Assembly (NCBI RefSeq): GCF_019175365.1
Contig: NZ_CP059572.1
Span: 8,122,001 to 8,186,000 of the forward strand
Direction: 5' to 3'
Source: Actinomadura graeca
GTDB taxonomy: Bacteria; Actinomycetota; Actinomycetes; Streptosporangiales; Streptosporangiaceae
DNA length: 64,000 nt
Shown: piece by piece, positions 26,358 through 34,653 of the stretch
How the letters are laid out: every line of letters begins with the position of its first letter
Numbering within the stretch: the stretch's first letter is position 1
Notes under the pieces: generated by a model
Told to the model about the DNA's origin: nothing
Seen by the model: the letters and a program-made list of their open reading frames with translations, nothing else
Databases searched by the model: none
Program-made: the position numbers and the translations under genes

Positions 26358-27481
26358 CGGACGTCCCTCATCAGCGCGGCCACCCTCCGCATCGCGGGGG
26401 CGTCGGCGAGGGACACCCGCAGGCACCCTTCCAGCCCCGGGATGCCGTCGAGCGGGCGGACGCGCACGTCGTGGTCGTCGAGGTGGCGGGTCATCCGTCC
26501 GGGAACGGCACGGTCGCCGGTCCTGAACGTCACGTAGTTGCCGCCCGGGTCGAGGGCGCTCCACCCGGGATGCCCGGCGAGCACGTCCCGGACGAAGGCG
26601 GAGCGGATGGCCCGCACGTCGCGCCACACCTCCGCGAACGCGTCCCGCTCCCGGAGGACGGCCCGCAGCAGGGCCAGCGCCGTGGCCGAGACCGTGCTGT
26701 CCGGCCGGAACCGCGACAGGTAGGCCACCAGGGCCGGCGAGCCGAGGACCGACGCGACACGCGCGCCGGCGAGCCCGAAGGTCTTGGAGTACGAGCAGAC
26801 GACCAGCAGGTGCGGCGCCGAGGCGACGAGCGGGACGTGGGTGACACCGGTGAAGGCGCCGTAGCACTCGTCGATGACGAGCAGATGCCCGGCGCGGCGT
26901 GCCGCCTCGGCCGTCTCGGCGATCTGCTCCGGTGACAGGAGCAGCCCCGAGGGGCTCCCCGGATTGGTGACGACCACGACCGCCGGCGGGTGGTCCGCCA
27001 TGGTGGAGTGCAGCCGGGACACGTCGAGACGGGCGGCGCCGGCGTCCAGCGCGGCGCAGCCCACGACGGGCACGGCGCGCAGCGCGGCGTAGTACCGCCA
27101 GCTCTCGAACGTCGGCTCGTGCAGGATCAGGCCCGCGCCCCCGGCCGCCAGGGCGTCCACGACGAGGCCGACGGCGGAGTCGGACCCGGCGGTGAGCAGG
27201 ATCCCGGACGGCTCGTGGCCGTGGTGGTCGCGGAGGTCGGCGAGCAGCGCCTGCTGGTACGGGTAGCAGGTCAGGTCGTCGGGGGTGAGCCGGTCCGCCG
27301 CCGCGCGTACCAGCCGGGACGCCGTGGGATGGCGCAGTTCGCAGCTCTTCAGGTTCAGCACGCCGTCCCGCTGCCACCGCGGTGCCCAGCGCAGTTCCCA
27401 CACGTCCCGCCGCGTGGGGAACGGCACCCCGTCGCCGGACGCGACACCGCGCGCGGACGGGGTGGTGAGCGGTGCGGTCAT
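26354..27481 (-). CDS. Class I/II PLP aminotransferase (HisC-like)
   Basis: 375-residue fold-type I aminotransferase. The PLP lysine is K233 in SYSKTFGLAGARVAS. VVTNPGSPSG and VIDECYGAF are the usual Asn and Asp/Tyr motifs, and VRVRPL..LRVSL the C-terminal Arg. The small size and motif spacing resemble histidinol-phosphate aminotransferases. In nikkomycin and polyoxin pathways an aminotransferase of this kind (NikK) installs the amino group on the oxidised octosyl-derived sugar; a similar step is plausible here. ATG 27481 overlaps the stop of the radical SAM gene (ATGA), which ties these two steps together. Confidence 0.9.
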   Translation of the reverse strand: MTAPLTTPSARGVASGDGVPFPTRRDVWELRWAPRWQRDGVLNLKSCELRHPTASRLVRAAADRLTPDDLTCYPYQQALLADLRDHHGHEPSGILLTAGSDSAVGLVVDALAAGGAGLILHEPTFESWRYYAALRAVPVVGCAALDAGAARLDVSRLHSTMADHPPAVVVVTNPGSPSGLLLSPEQIAETAEAARRAGHLLVIDECYGAFTGVTHVPLVASAPHLLVVCSYSKTFGLAGARVASVLGSPALVAYLSRFRPDSTVSATALALLRAVLRERDAFAEVWRDVRAIRSAFVRDVLAGHPGWSALDPGGNYVTFRTGDRAVPGRMTRHLDDHDVRVRPLDGIPGLEGCLRVSLADAPAMRRVAALMRDVR

Positions 27482-28800
27482 GTGCCGCTCCGGGCGGCGA
27501 CCTCGGGGATCCGTTCGTGCACCGACGTCACCCGGGGCTCCCGGCCGAACAGGAAGGCGTAGAGCCCGTCCTCCCCGTGGCCGGGATCGGCGATCAGGTG
27601 GCGGTTGTACCTGCTGATCTGCAGCGGGGTCATGGACGGGGTCATGTCGTGCAGCCGCGTGTACATCGTGGGCCGGAAGCGCGCGCCGATCTGCTCCACC
27701 AGGTCCCGGGTGCGCTGGGCGCCCTCCGTCCCGGTGCCGGGCAAGCCGACGATCACGAAGGCGTTGAGCTCGATGCCCGCGCGGGCGCACTGCTCGCCGA
27801 GCTCCCGGAACCGCGACTCGTGGATCTGCTTGGCCCGGGGGAGTGAGCCGTGGCCGTCGGGTTCCAGCGTCTCCAGTCCGACGGAGATCCGCACGCAACC
27901 CGCCTCGCCCATGAGTTCCACCAGGTCGGCGTCGAGGTGATGCACCGTCGTGGCGCACTTCCAGCGTGGCGACACCGGGCCGGTCAGGAACCGTTCGCAG
28001 AGCTCGCGCACCCACCGCTTGTCGAGGGTGAACGTGGGCGCGTAGAACGAGACGTACTCGAACGGAAGCGCCCGCATGCTCTCCTCGACGTAGGCGGTGA
28101 CGGCGTCGACCGGCAGCCGCCGCTCACGCAGCCCGAAGATCTCGTGCACCTCGCAGAACTCACAGCCGATGGGACAGCCGCGGGCCGCCGGGACCACCAG
28201 CTCACGGCGGAACGGGATCCCGCAGAACTTGTCCTCGTCCCGCGCGTAGAGCCGGTCGTAGTTCTCGTACGGGATCTCCCGCACGTCGGGCAGCGTCCAG
28301 TCGCGCGGTTCCAGGGCGTCCCCGGCGCGCGACGGCGGTTCCCACCGGTCCCCGGCACGGACGGCGACGCCGGGCAGGGCCGCGCCGGGCGTGCCGGCCG
28401 CCAGGGAACGGACGTAGTGCGCGACACCCGTCTCGTAGTCGCCCGACTGCACGATGGCGTCCAGGCCGTAGCGCTGGAAGAAGCCGGGGTTCATGCTGCT
28501 GAGCCGGCCGAAGGTGATGAGGCGGCTGGACGGGGACAGTTCGCGGGCATAGTCGGTGAACCGTTCGAAGCCGTCGACGGCGTCGAAGTCGTTCATCATC
28601 GCGATGACGTCGTACCGGCCCTGGTAAAGGAGATCGCCGATCGCCTTCCAGTGCGTGTTCAGCACACCGGCGTCCCGCACGTCCACCCATTCCACCGGCG
28701 CCAGCCGCCGCAGATGCCCGGCCGTCATGTAAAGCGGCGTGTGGTGACCCGCGTTGAAGTAGCTGGGAACATGAGGAGGCCATATGACCAGAACTCTCAC
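27478..28800 (-). CDS. Radical SAM enzyme, candidate octosyl-acid-type cyclase (NikJ/PolH-like)
   Basis: 440 residues. An N-terminal B12-binding-like alpha/beta domain (about 1-190) lacks the DxHxxG cobalamin motif. It is followed by a radical SAM core with Cx3Cx2C at C209, C213 and C216 (RGCPIGCEFC). VSFYAPTFTLD and VRISVGLETLEPDG are further core strands. NikJ and PolH, which cyclise enolpyruvyl-UMP to octosyl acid phosphate, have this general architecture; an enolpyruvyltransferase is encoded at 36874-38277. The start was set at GTG 28800 because AAGGAG lies 6 nt upstream; the longer GTG 28818 start has no ribosome site and would put that site inside the gene. Assignment to radical SAM is secure; the octosyl role is inferred from the cluster. 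Confidence 0.88.
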   Translation of the reverse strand: MRVLVIWPPHVPSYFNAGHHTPLYMTAGHLRRLAPVEWVDVRDAGVLNTHWKAIGDLLYQGRYDVIAMMNDFDAVDGFERFTDYARELSPSSRLITFGRLSSMNPGFFQRYGLDAIVQSGDYETGVAHYVRSLAAGTPGAALPGVAVRAGDRWEPPSRAGDALEPRDWTLPDVREIPYENYDRLYARDEDKFCGIPFRRELVVPAARGCPIGCEFCEVHEIFGLRERRLPVDAVTAYVEESMRALPFEYVSFYAPTFTLDKRWVRELCERFLTGPVSPRWKCATTVHHLDADLVELMGEAGCVRISVGLETLEPDGHGSLPRAKQIHESRFRELGEQCARAGIELNAFVIVGLPGTGTEGAQRTRDLVEQIGARFRPTMYTRLHDMTPSMTPLQISRYNRHLIADPGHGEDGLYAFLFGREPRVTSVHERIPEVAARSGT

Positions 28801-28933
28801 AGGAAACTCCTTCGGCACGGCCGAAATGGTTCAGGGGCCTCGAGCGCAGTGCAGCGCGCCGATATACCGTCAAAGCTAGTCGCGGGTGCCCGTCCCATCG
28901 CCGTCGTTTCTCTGGACGGAACGGATTTCGTGC
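28801..28933 (-). other. Intergenic gap between HAD and radical SAM genes
   Basis: At 133 bp this is the largest break in the otherwise overlapping minus-strand operon, so a second internal promoter is likely here. A TTGACG-like -35 element is visible on the minus strand near 28873, but no convincing -10 at standard spacing, so I do not call a promoter. Confidence 0.3.
28802..28812 (-). promoter_or_regulatory. Shine-Dalgarno fixing the radical SAM start
   Basis: On the minus strand AAGGAG (28812-28807) lies 6 nt before GTG 28800. An in-frame GTG at 28818 would place this site inside the coding region, so 28800 is preferred. Confidence 0.7.
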
Positions 28934-29608
28934 CTATCGCAGGCCCAGCAACGCGTCGAGACCGGCGAAGTCGGGGCGGCCGGGGTCCACCTGGACCGTG
29001 TCCCAGCCGAGGCGGCGGGCCGGGGCGATGTCGTTGCCGGCGGAGTCACCGACCATGACCTTCCGCCGGAAGGGGCCCGTGGTGATCAGTTCGAAGGCGC
29101 GCGCGTCCGGCTTCTTCGGCCCGCCGTCGGCGGTGAACAACGCGAGGTCGTAGACCTCGGGGACCTTGAGTCCGGTCAGGAGGCGGCGCATCAGGTCGCC
29201 GGGGAGGTAGCAGTTCGACAGCAGCCGGACCGTGTGCCCGGCTGCGGCCACCCGGCGCATCGCCTCGGCGGCCGGCTCGCACAGCTCGTACCGGTCGTCG
29301 TCGCAACAGCCGAGCGCCCGCCACAGCGCCCGGTCCACGTCTTGCGCCGGACGGGCCACGCCCCGGTCCCGGAGTGCCGTGCCCACCAGGTCGCGTGTCG
29401 CGGGCTGGAGCGCCGACTTGTCGACGAGCGCGGCGTACAGCGTGGTGAACACCGTCTCGACGACCTCCCCGGCCAGCCCGGAGCCGATGCCGAGCGTCTC
29501 GGCGACGGCCCTGGTGAAGTCGTCCGCTCCGGGCATGGGCCGGCGCTCGGTGACGATCGTGCCGAAGCAGTCGAACACCACCACCGTCGTCTCGTCCGCC
29601 GGGTTCAT
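28934..29608 (-). CDS. HAD-superfamily hydrolase (phosphatase)
   Basis: 224 residues. HAD motif I is VVFDCFGTIV (nucleophile Asp in FDCFGT, as in haloacid-dehalogenase-like phosphatases), motif II lies around LLSNCYLPG, motif III is the Lys in GGPKKPDARAF, and motif IV is VGDSAGNDI. The family mainly hydrolyses small phosphate esters. A HAD phosphatase belongs to the pseudouridimycin cluster (recalled, not checked). Here it may dephosphorylate a pseudouridine or octosyl nucleotide, alongside the two cysteine phosphatases of the other arm. ATG 29608 overlaps the permease stop by 4 bp (ATGA). The nucleophile and acid positions look intact. Confidence 0.88.
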   Translation of the reverse strand: MNPADETTVVVFDCFGTIVTERRPMPGADDFTRAVAETLGIGSGLAGEVVETVFTTLYAALVDKSALQPATRDLVGTALRDRGVARPAQDVDRALWRALGCCDDDRYELCEPAAEAMRRVAAAGHTVRLLSNCYLPGDLMRRLLTGLKVPEVYDLALFTADGGPKKPDARAFELITTGPFRRKVMVGDSAGNDIAPARRLGWDTVQVDPGRPDFAGLDALLGLR

Positions 29609-30387
29609 GACCACGACACCTTCTGGTGCTCGAAGCGGAAGAAGAGCAGCGTCACCGCGGCGAAACCGGCGGAGAAGCCGAGCAGCACCACCACCGGCAG
29701 CACCACCGCGCCGACCCCGCCGCCGTCGATGACCACGTCCGTGAACCCGCGCATCGCCCAGTAGCTGGGGACGCCGGGCGCGACCGGACGGGCCCAGCCC
29801 GGCAGGGCCGACAGCGGTGTCAGCGCGCCACCGAGGCCCGCGAACACCAGCGCCGCGAGGTTGGCGAACACGGCCATCTGCGAGACGGTCCGGCACACCG
29901 ACACCAGCGCCATCCCGAACATGACCACGCACAGCGCCAGCGCCGCCCCGACCAGCACGAGCGCGGGCCACGACCCCGCGATCCGAAGGTCGTACAGCAG
30001 GCCGCCGGCCAGGAACACCACCGTGAGCTGGAGCACCGCCACGCACAGCGGGACGACGATCCGCCCGGCGATGATCTCGCAGGGCCGGGCGAGGCTGGCG
30101 CGGAGCCGGTTCCAGGTCCTCCACCCGTGCTCGCGGAAGACCGCGAAGCCCACCAGATTCACCAGGAAGAACGTGAACATGACGGCCATACCCGGCACCG
30201 CCTGCTCCGCGCCCGTGGCGTTCTCGACCTGGTCGGCCCGCAGCGCCGCACGGAACAGCGGCTGCATGAAACCCATGAGGAGCAGCGGCATCGCGCTGCG
30301 GACGAGAAGAGGGGCGGGGTCGCGCAACTGGAGCCGGAGGTCGTGCCGGACCAGCGAGGCGATCCGTCCCAGCGAACCGTCGCTCAT
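29605..30387 (-). CDS. ABC-2 type transporter permease
   Basis: 260 residues with about six predicted transmembrane helices (for example LLLMGFMQPLF, VMFTFFLVNLVGFAVF, LQLTVVFLAGGLLYDL, VLPVVVLLGFSAGFAAVTLLFF). This is the ABC-2/DrrB-type drug exporter fold. ATG 30387 overlaps the stop of the ATPase gene by 4 bp. Together they form a DrrAB-style exporter, likely for product export and self-resistance. A late Tyr/Trp-rich segment (VPSYWAMRGFTDVV) before the last helix is usual for these permeases. Confidence 0.9.
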   Translation of the reverse strand: MSDGSLGRIASLVRHDLRLQLRDPAPLLVRSAMPLLLMGFMQPLFRAALRADQVENATGAEQAVPGMAVMFTFFLVNLVGFAVFREHGWRTWNRLRASLARPCEIIAGRIVVPLCVAVLQLTVVFLAGGLLYDLRIAGSWPALVLVGAALALCVVMFGMALVSVCRTVSQMAVFANLAALVFAGLGGALTPLSALPGWARPVAPGVPSYWAMRGFTDVVIDGGGVGAVVLPVVVLLGFSAGFAAVTLLFFRFEHQKVSWS

Positions 30388-31406
30388 ACGGGTTCCTCCT
30401 CAGCGACTCCGACGGTCCGGGCCGGTTCGGTCACCGCGGCGGCGGTCCCGGTGGTCTCGGGGGTCTCCGCGGACTCGTCGTAGCCGCGTCCCGTGATGCG
30501 CAGGAACACCCTGTCCAGGCTGGGCTGGACGAGCCTCAGGTTGACCAGCGCCCCGGCGGCGTCGCCCAGGGCCGCCATGACCTGCGGGACGGCCAGGTGC
30601 GGCTGCTCCACCGTCACCCGCAGGACCCCGCCGTCCCGCACCTGCGGCCAGGGCAGGGGCAGTTCGGGCGGCACTCCGGAGAAGGTCAGGTCGATGCCGC
30701 TGTCGCCGTACCGCCCCACCAGTTCCTTCAGCGTGCCATTGGCGATCATGCGGCCCTCGCTCAGCACGGCGACCGAGCCGTCCATGGCCTCCACCTCGGG
30801 CAGATAGTGCGTCGAATAGCAGACGGCCGTGCCTTCGGCGGCCATGGCGCGGACCATCGCCAGCAGCTGCTCACGGGTCTGGACGTCCACCCCGGCCGTC
30901 GGCTCGTCCAGCAGCAGCAAGGGCGGCCGGTGCACCAGGGCCATGCCGGTGTGCACCCGTCGCTGCTCTCCGCCGGACAGCCGCGCCGCCCTGCGGCCGA
31001 GCAGCCCGGTCAGCCCCAGCGGCTCGGCGACCTCCTCGACGCGGCGGTCGGCCGCGGCGCCGCGCAGACCGGCGAGCTCGGCGAAGAAGAGCAGGTTCTG
31101 GCGGACCGTCAAGGGCGGGTAGAGGCCGAGTTCCTGCGGGGCGAGGCCGAGCAGGCGCCGGGCCTCGTGCGGCTGCCGTGCCGGGTCCCTTCCCAGGACG
31201 CCGACCTGCCCGGCGTCCGGGCGCAGCAGCCCCGCCACGATCGACATGAGCGTCGTCTTCCCGGCTCCGTTGTGCCCGAGCAGCCCGACGATCTCGCCCG
31301 GGGCGATGGTCATGTCGACGTCGTCGAGCGCGGTCAGCGTGCCGTAGCGCTTGGTCACGCCGCGTAGCGTCAGCGCGTGCCCGCCGCCGGGGAGCTCAGT
31401 CGGCAC
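30384..31406 (-). CDS. ABC transporter ATP-binding protein (DrrA-type)
   Basis: 340 residues. Walker A GLLGHNGAGKTTL, Q-loop in LGLAPQELGLYPP, signature ARLSGGEQRRV, Walker B LLLLDEPTAG and H-loop CYSTHYL are all intact. The C-terminal extension (about 230-340), with a DUF4162-like part, is typical of drug-export ATPases. It partners the permease directly downstream (4-bp overlap). GTG 31406 overlaps the preceding unknown gene by 11 bp. The last 30 residues are Thr/Glu-rich and low complexity. Confidence 0.93.
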   Translation of the reverse strand: MPTELPGGGHALTLRGVTKRYGTLTALDDVDMTIAPGEIVGLLGHNGAGKTTLMSIVAGLLRPDAGQVGVLGRDPARQPHEARRLLGLAPQELGLYPPLTVRQNLLFFAELAGLRGAAADRRVEEVAEPLGLTGLLGRRAARLSGGEQRRVHTGMALVHRPPLLLLDEPTAGVDVQTREQLLAMVRAMAAEGTAVCYSTHYLPEVEAMDGSVAVLSEGRMIANGTLKELVGRYGDSGIDLTFSGVPPELPLPWPQVRDGGVLRVTVEQPHLAVPQVMAALGDAAGALVNLRLVQPSLDRVFLRITGRGYDESAETPETTGTAAAVTEPARTVGVAEEEPV

Positions 31407-31959
31407 GCTGGGTCCAGTTGTTCGGCATGATGTCCGGCAGCCCGAGCCGCTCCAGATGCGGTGACCAGGTCCGGGCCAGCTTGAACCCCTTCATCATGCC
31501 GCTGCCTGCCCGGACGTTGGGAAGCTTCCGCGCGTACCCCAGCCCCGCCTCGGTCGCGTCGAGATGGGCGCGCAGCCGCTCCAGCCACTCGTCGGACCGT
31601 CCTGTGGCGATGGCGTCCAGCCCCGCGGCGGCGAGCCGCATCCCGTCCTCGACGTCCTGCGGTGGCAGTCCGGCGAATGGGTCGAAGCTCGCCTGTTCGC
31701 CGGTGAAGGTCAGCTCACCGTGGGTGCGCAGGCTCCGCACGGACAGCGAGAGCTGCACCAGGTCGTAGGCCATGAGGACCGCGACCTCGGTCTGCCCGGC
31801 CGCCGCCGCGCCCTCGACGTCCTCCAGCGCGGCGTAGCACTTCAGCAGCAGGCGGGCCGCTCCGTGGGCACGGAACGCCACGAGCCGCCGTACATCCGGC
31901 AGGGCTTCGTGGGCACCTGGGCCGGCCGTCATGACCGGGACGTCTCCCGTGTCGTCCAT
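31396..31959 (-). CDS. Unknown helical protein, 187 residues
   Basis: I do not recognise a family. The sequence is predicted mostly alpha-helical (ARLLLKCYAALEDVEGAAAAG, VLMAYDLVQLSLSVRSL), with no signal peptide and no membrane helix. ATG 31959 has AGGAGG about 10 nt upstream and lies 2 nt after the frame that completes the nucleotidyltransferase gene, so the two are probably coupled. A small helical partner next to a nucleotidyltransferase recalls HEPN/MNT pairs, but the HEPN RxxxxH motif is not evident. It could instead bind a substrate of the pathway. Confidence 0.75.
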   Translation of the reverse strand: MDDTGDVPVMTAGPGAHEALPDVRRLVAFRAHGAARLLLKCYAALEDVEGAAAAGQTEVAVLMAYDLVQLSLSVRSLRTHGELTFTGEQASFDPFAGLPPQDVEDGMRLAAAGLDAIATGRSDEWLERLRAHLDATEAGLGYARKLPNVRAGSGMMKGFKLARTWSPHLERLGLPDIMPNNWTQRAD

Positions 31960-31961
31960 GG

Positions 31962-33082
31962 TCAGGACACCTCCTGTGGCGGGGCCACGCCGAGCCAGAG
32001 CATGTCGTGCACGAACAGCAGCGCGATCCCGGGCGGCGGGTCGGTGCCGGGCGGTCCCGACCACAGGACCTCGTCGGACTCCGGTGGCGGCAAGTCGGTG
32101 CGCGGGATCTCCAGGGCTCGCAGCTGCCAGCGGTCGACGATTGTGCGGTCTTCCAGTCGCGCGGTGCCTATGCCCTTCGCCCAGCGCAGCACTGTGTGCA
32201 GCGGCGCATTAGGGCTGTTCCGGGGGGTGTGGGGGGTCGTCCCCCCACGAGGGGCGGGGCTGTTTCGGGGGTGTGGGGGGTCGTCCCCCCATACGAGACC
32301 GGGCCGGTCAGTTCCTGGACGAGGTCGAGACAGCGTGCCACCCGCGCCGCGGGGGAGAGCGGAGGGGCGAGGACCTCGCGGAGCAGGCCGAGGGCGTCGT
32401 CGGAGACGGCCCTGAGCTTCTCGCCGATCCACTTCTCCGTGAAGTAGATCTGCCCGGCGACGGCGGCGCGGGCGTTCAGCGCCGCCACGACCGCCTCCCG
32501 GCCCCGGATCGCCGCGACCGCCGGGCGTTCGCCGGCGAGCAGCCCCGCCGCGCGGGCCAGCCGGTGCGCCTCGACCGTCCACCACTGCTCGACCACCCGC
32601 ACCAGCCAGGGCTCGCGTAACCCGGCGTGCCAGGTCTCCCACGGTTCGGAGACGATCAGCTTCAGGCCGAGGGCCAGCCTGGTCGCGGTCTTGATGGTGC
32701 GGCGCCGGTGGTTCCAGGCGTCCTGGGTGACCGTGTCGAAGCACGGCCAGGAACCGTCGCGCAGCCGTGCGCTCCGGTCCCTGACGGCGCTGGCCTGGCG
32801 GATGTTGACGTCGATCAGTGTGCCGTGCTCGTGCGACTGGATCGGGAACCGGGTGAGCCGGTCGTTCTCGACCAGGACCAGGAGATCGAGATCGCTGCGA
32901 TGGTTGCCGAACCCGGCCAGCACCGACCCGCTCGCCACCGCGAGCGCCGGCCTGCCGTGCCCCTGGTCGGTCTCGCCGACCACGTCGCCGACGGTAAGGC
33001 CGCGTTCCCCCAGGAACTCGTGGAAGCGCTTCTCGAGAACGTGCGGCTCTGGGAAAACGGCCGGTACGGAGGTTTGTTCCAT
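31962..33082 (-). CDS. Nucleotidyltransferase-fold protein, with a one-base frameshift in the sequence
   Basis: The N-terminal region has the minimal nucleotidyltransferase signature GSVLAGFGNHRSDLDLLVLV (Gly-Ser and Asp-x-Asp) and a third acidic residue in GTLIDVNI. A helical C-region follows. ATG 33082 sits behind GGGAGG. As written, the frame ends at a TAG at 32168. A neighbouring frame continues as protein-like sequence (VLRWAKGIGTARLEDRTIVD) to a TGA at 31962, two bases before the next gene. Adding one C to the C5 run in the upstream copy of a tandem hairpin repeat joins the frames into a 373-residue protein with an exact in-frame 15-residue duplication (GGTTPHTPRNSP units). So it is either a sequencing error, a slippage variant, or a recent pseudogene. 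Family members transfer nucleotides to small molecules, including antibiotics. Confidence 0.7.
32212..32291. repeat. Two tandem copies of a G-rich hairpin repeat inside the nucleotidyltransferase gene
   Basis: Copies lie at 32212-32247 (36 bp) and 32257-32291 (35 bp), period 45 bp. Each contains the hairpin TGGGGGG-TCGT-CCCCCCA. The copies differ by one C/T change and by one G in a run (G6 versus G5). That missing base is exactly the one that breaks the reading frame. With equal copies the period is 15 codons. The hairpins look like a small mobile or recombination-prone repeat. Confidence 0.85.
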
Positions 33083-33558
33083 AACTGTCTCGGACCTCCC
33101 GGCGACGGCTGGTTCGGTGGCTGAGCAACGGCTGGGATGAGCGGCTCGGTCACCATAGGCAGGCCCGCGAGGACGGAGCAAGAAGCATCAGGAAGTGTTC
33201 CGCCGCACGGAACATCCTCTCGCCCCAAAATCGGCCGCAAGTAGATTCCGACATGGCGGAACTGCTGTCACGGTGCGACGCCATTGAGTGATCACCTAAT
33301 CACCTGACAAAAACCACGTGATCCACTTCAGTGGTCGTCGTATCGACCGTATGCGAGATGAATTGTCGTTCCATCCTGCGCGCCGGAAGGGCGGGCGCCA
33401 CTCGGGTGCGGGAATGCCAATGGCTGCGGGCGGCATTCGCCAGAGACGCTCCTTCGTGCGGCCAGGGCGCGACCACGATCACATCGGAGGCTGACGCGCG
33501 AGGGCAGCGGCTCGCCACGACCGTCCCCGCAGGCAGTCCAGCGTCCGGAGAGGTCCCG
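33083..33558. promoter_or_regulatory. Divergent promoter region of the biosynthetic cluster
   Basis: 476 bp between the two divergent operons, with no gene visible. A cluster of possible operator elements lies at 33288-33334: GTGATCAC (33288-33295), a direct repeat ATCACCT (33291-33297 and 33299-33305), CACGTG (33315-33320), a second GTGATC (33318-33323), and the inverted repeat CCACT-TC-AGTGG (33323-33334). The region should contain both main cluster promoters. Which protein binds is unknown; the IclR regulator at the cluster end is one candidate. Confidence 0.55.
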
Positions 33559-34653
33559 ATGCATCCGCCTTCGCTCAAAACCCTGCCCGAGGACTTCCGG
33601 GTCACCGAGTACCTCGGGCTCGAGACGGCACCGCCCGACGGGTCCACGCACACCTACCTGCTGCTCTGGAAGCGCGGCCTGACCACCCACGAGGCGCTGC
33701 GCGAGCTCGCCGCGGCGTTCGCCGTGGACGTGCAGGATGTGGCGGCGGCCGGATTGAAGGACGAGGACGGCGTCACCGAGCAGTTCGTCTCGGTGCGCGG
33801 CCTGCTCTCGCACGCCGACATCGAACGCGCCAACGTACCGGCCGGCGGAGGGCGCCGCGCCTGGCGCGTGACGCCGCACGGGACCGGCACCGCGGCACTG
33901 CGCACCGGGGGACTGGACGGCAACGGCTTCCGGCTGATCGTCCGCGACCTGGACGACGCCACGGCGGCCGTGCTCGCCGAGGGGCCGCGGCGGCACACCC
34001 ACTTCTTCGTCAACTACTACGACACACAGCGTTTCGGGGTGCCGGGCGGGCCGAAGGAGACCCATCTGATCGGCGGGTCCCTGCTCGCGGGCGACGAGGA
34101 CACGGCGCTGGAACTGCTGCGCCGCTCCGGTTCCGCCGAAGGCAGGCAGGCCCTGGAGCACCGGGGGCCGGCGGGGGAGTTCTGGCGGCGTCTCGATCCC
34201 CGCGTCCCCGTCTTCTACCGGTGTGCGCACGCCTCCTACCAATGGAACGCACAGGTGCGCGATCTTCTCCGGGAGAACGCGGCCGGGGAGGTCGCCGATG
34301 TCGACCGTGAGGGCGTTCCCTACGCCTTCGCGACCACGCGCGCCGCGGTACTGGCACTCGCGGCGCACAGCCCGGAACTGGACTACGTGCGTTACCGCTG
34401 GACGGACGGTGAGTGCGTGCGCAGCACGGCCGCCCGCCCGACCGTGCTCCAGACGCACATCTCGGTTCACCGCGTCGAGCCTGATTCGCTGTACCCGGGC
34501 CGTTTCGCCTGCACGATCTCGTTCTTCCTGCCATCCGGCGGCTACGCGACGTCCGCGGTGCACCAGTGGTTCGTCCAAGCCCGCGCCTCCTCTCAGGACG
34601 GCGCACAGGGCGCGCCGATGGCCGCCGTCCCTGCGGGAGGCGGGCACGCGTGA
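33559..34653 (+). CDS. TruD-family pseudouridine synthase, biosynthetic (PumJ/MalD-like)
   Basis: 364 residues. The TruD marks are clear: PEDFRVTEYLGLE at the N-terminus, catalytic D68 in AAGLKDEDGVTEQFVSV, and NYYDTQRFGVPG. TruD normally makes pseudouridine-13 in tRNA; divergent members PumJ and MalD make pseudouridine or its 5'-phosphate for C-nucleoside antibiotics. Its position at the head of the plus-strand biosynthetic operon, before an enolpyruvyltransferase, fits the second role. ATG 33559 has GGAGAGG about 7 nt upstream, and the protein then begins with the family's conserved N-terminus. The upstream in-frame extension is not conserved-looking. The stop overlaps the aminotransferase start (GTGA). 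TruD family is secure; C-nucleoside function is a strong inference. Confidence 0.92.
   Translation: MHPPSLKTLPEDFRVTEYLGLETAPPDGSTHTYLLLWKRGLTTHEALRELAAAFAVDVQDVAAAGLKDEDGVTEQFVSVRGLLSHADIERANVPAGGGRRAWRVTPHGTGTAALRTGGLDGNGFRLIVRDLDDATAAVLAEGPRRHTHFFVNYYDTQRFGVPGGPKETHLIGGSLLAGDEDTALELLRRSGSAEGRQALEHRGPAGEFWRRLDPRVPVFYRCAHASYQWNAQVRDLLRENAAGEVADVDREGVPYAFATTRAAVLALAAHSPELDYVRYRWTDGECVRSTAARPTVLQTHISVHRVEPDSLYPGRFACTISFFLPSGGYATSAVHQWFVQARASSQDGAQGAPMAAVPAGGGHA

Noticed and set aside
33331..33558. N-terminal extension of the TruD protein by 76 codons
   Set aside because: The ribosome site and the conserved N-terminus support the ATG at 33559; the extension is not protein-like.
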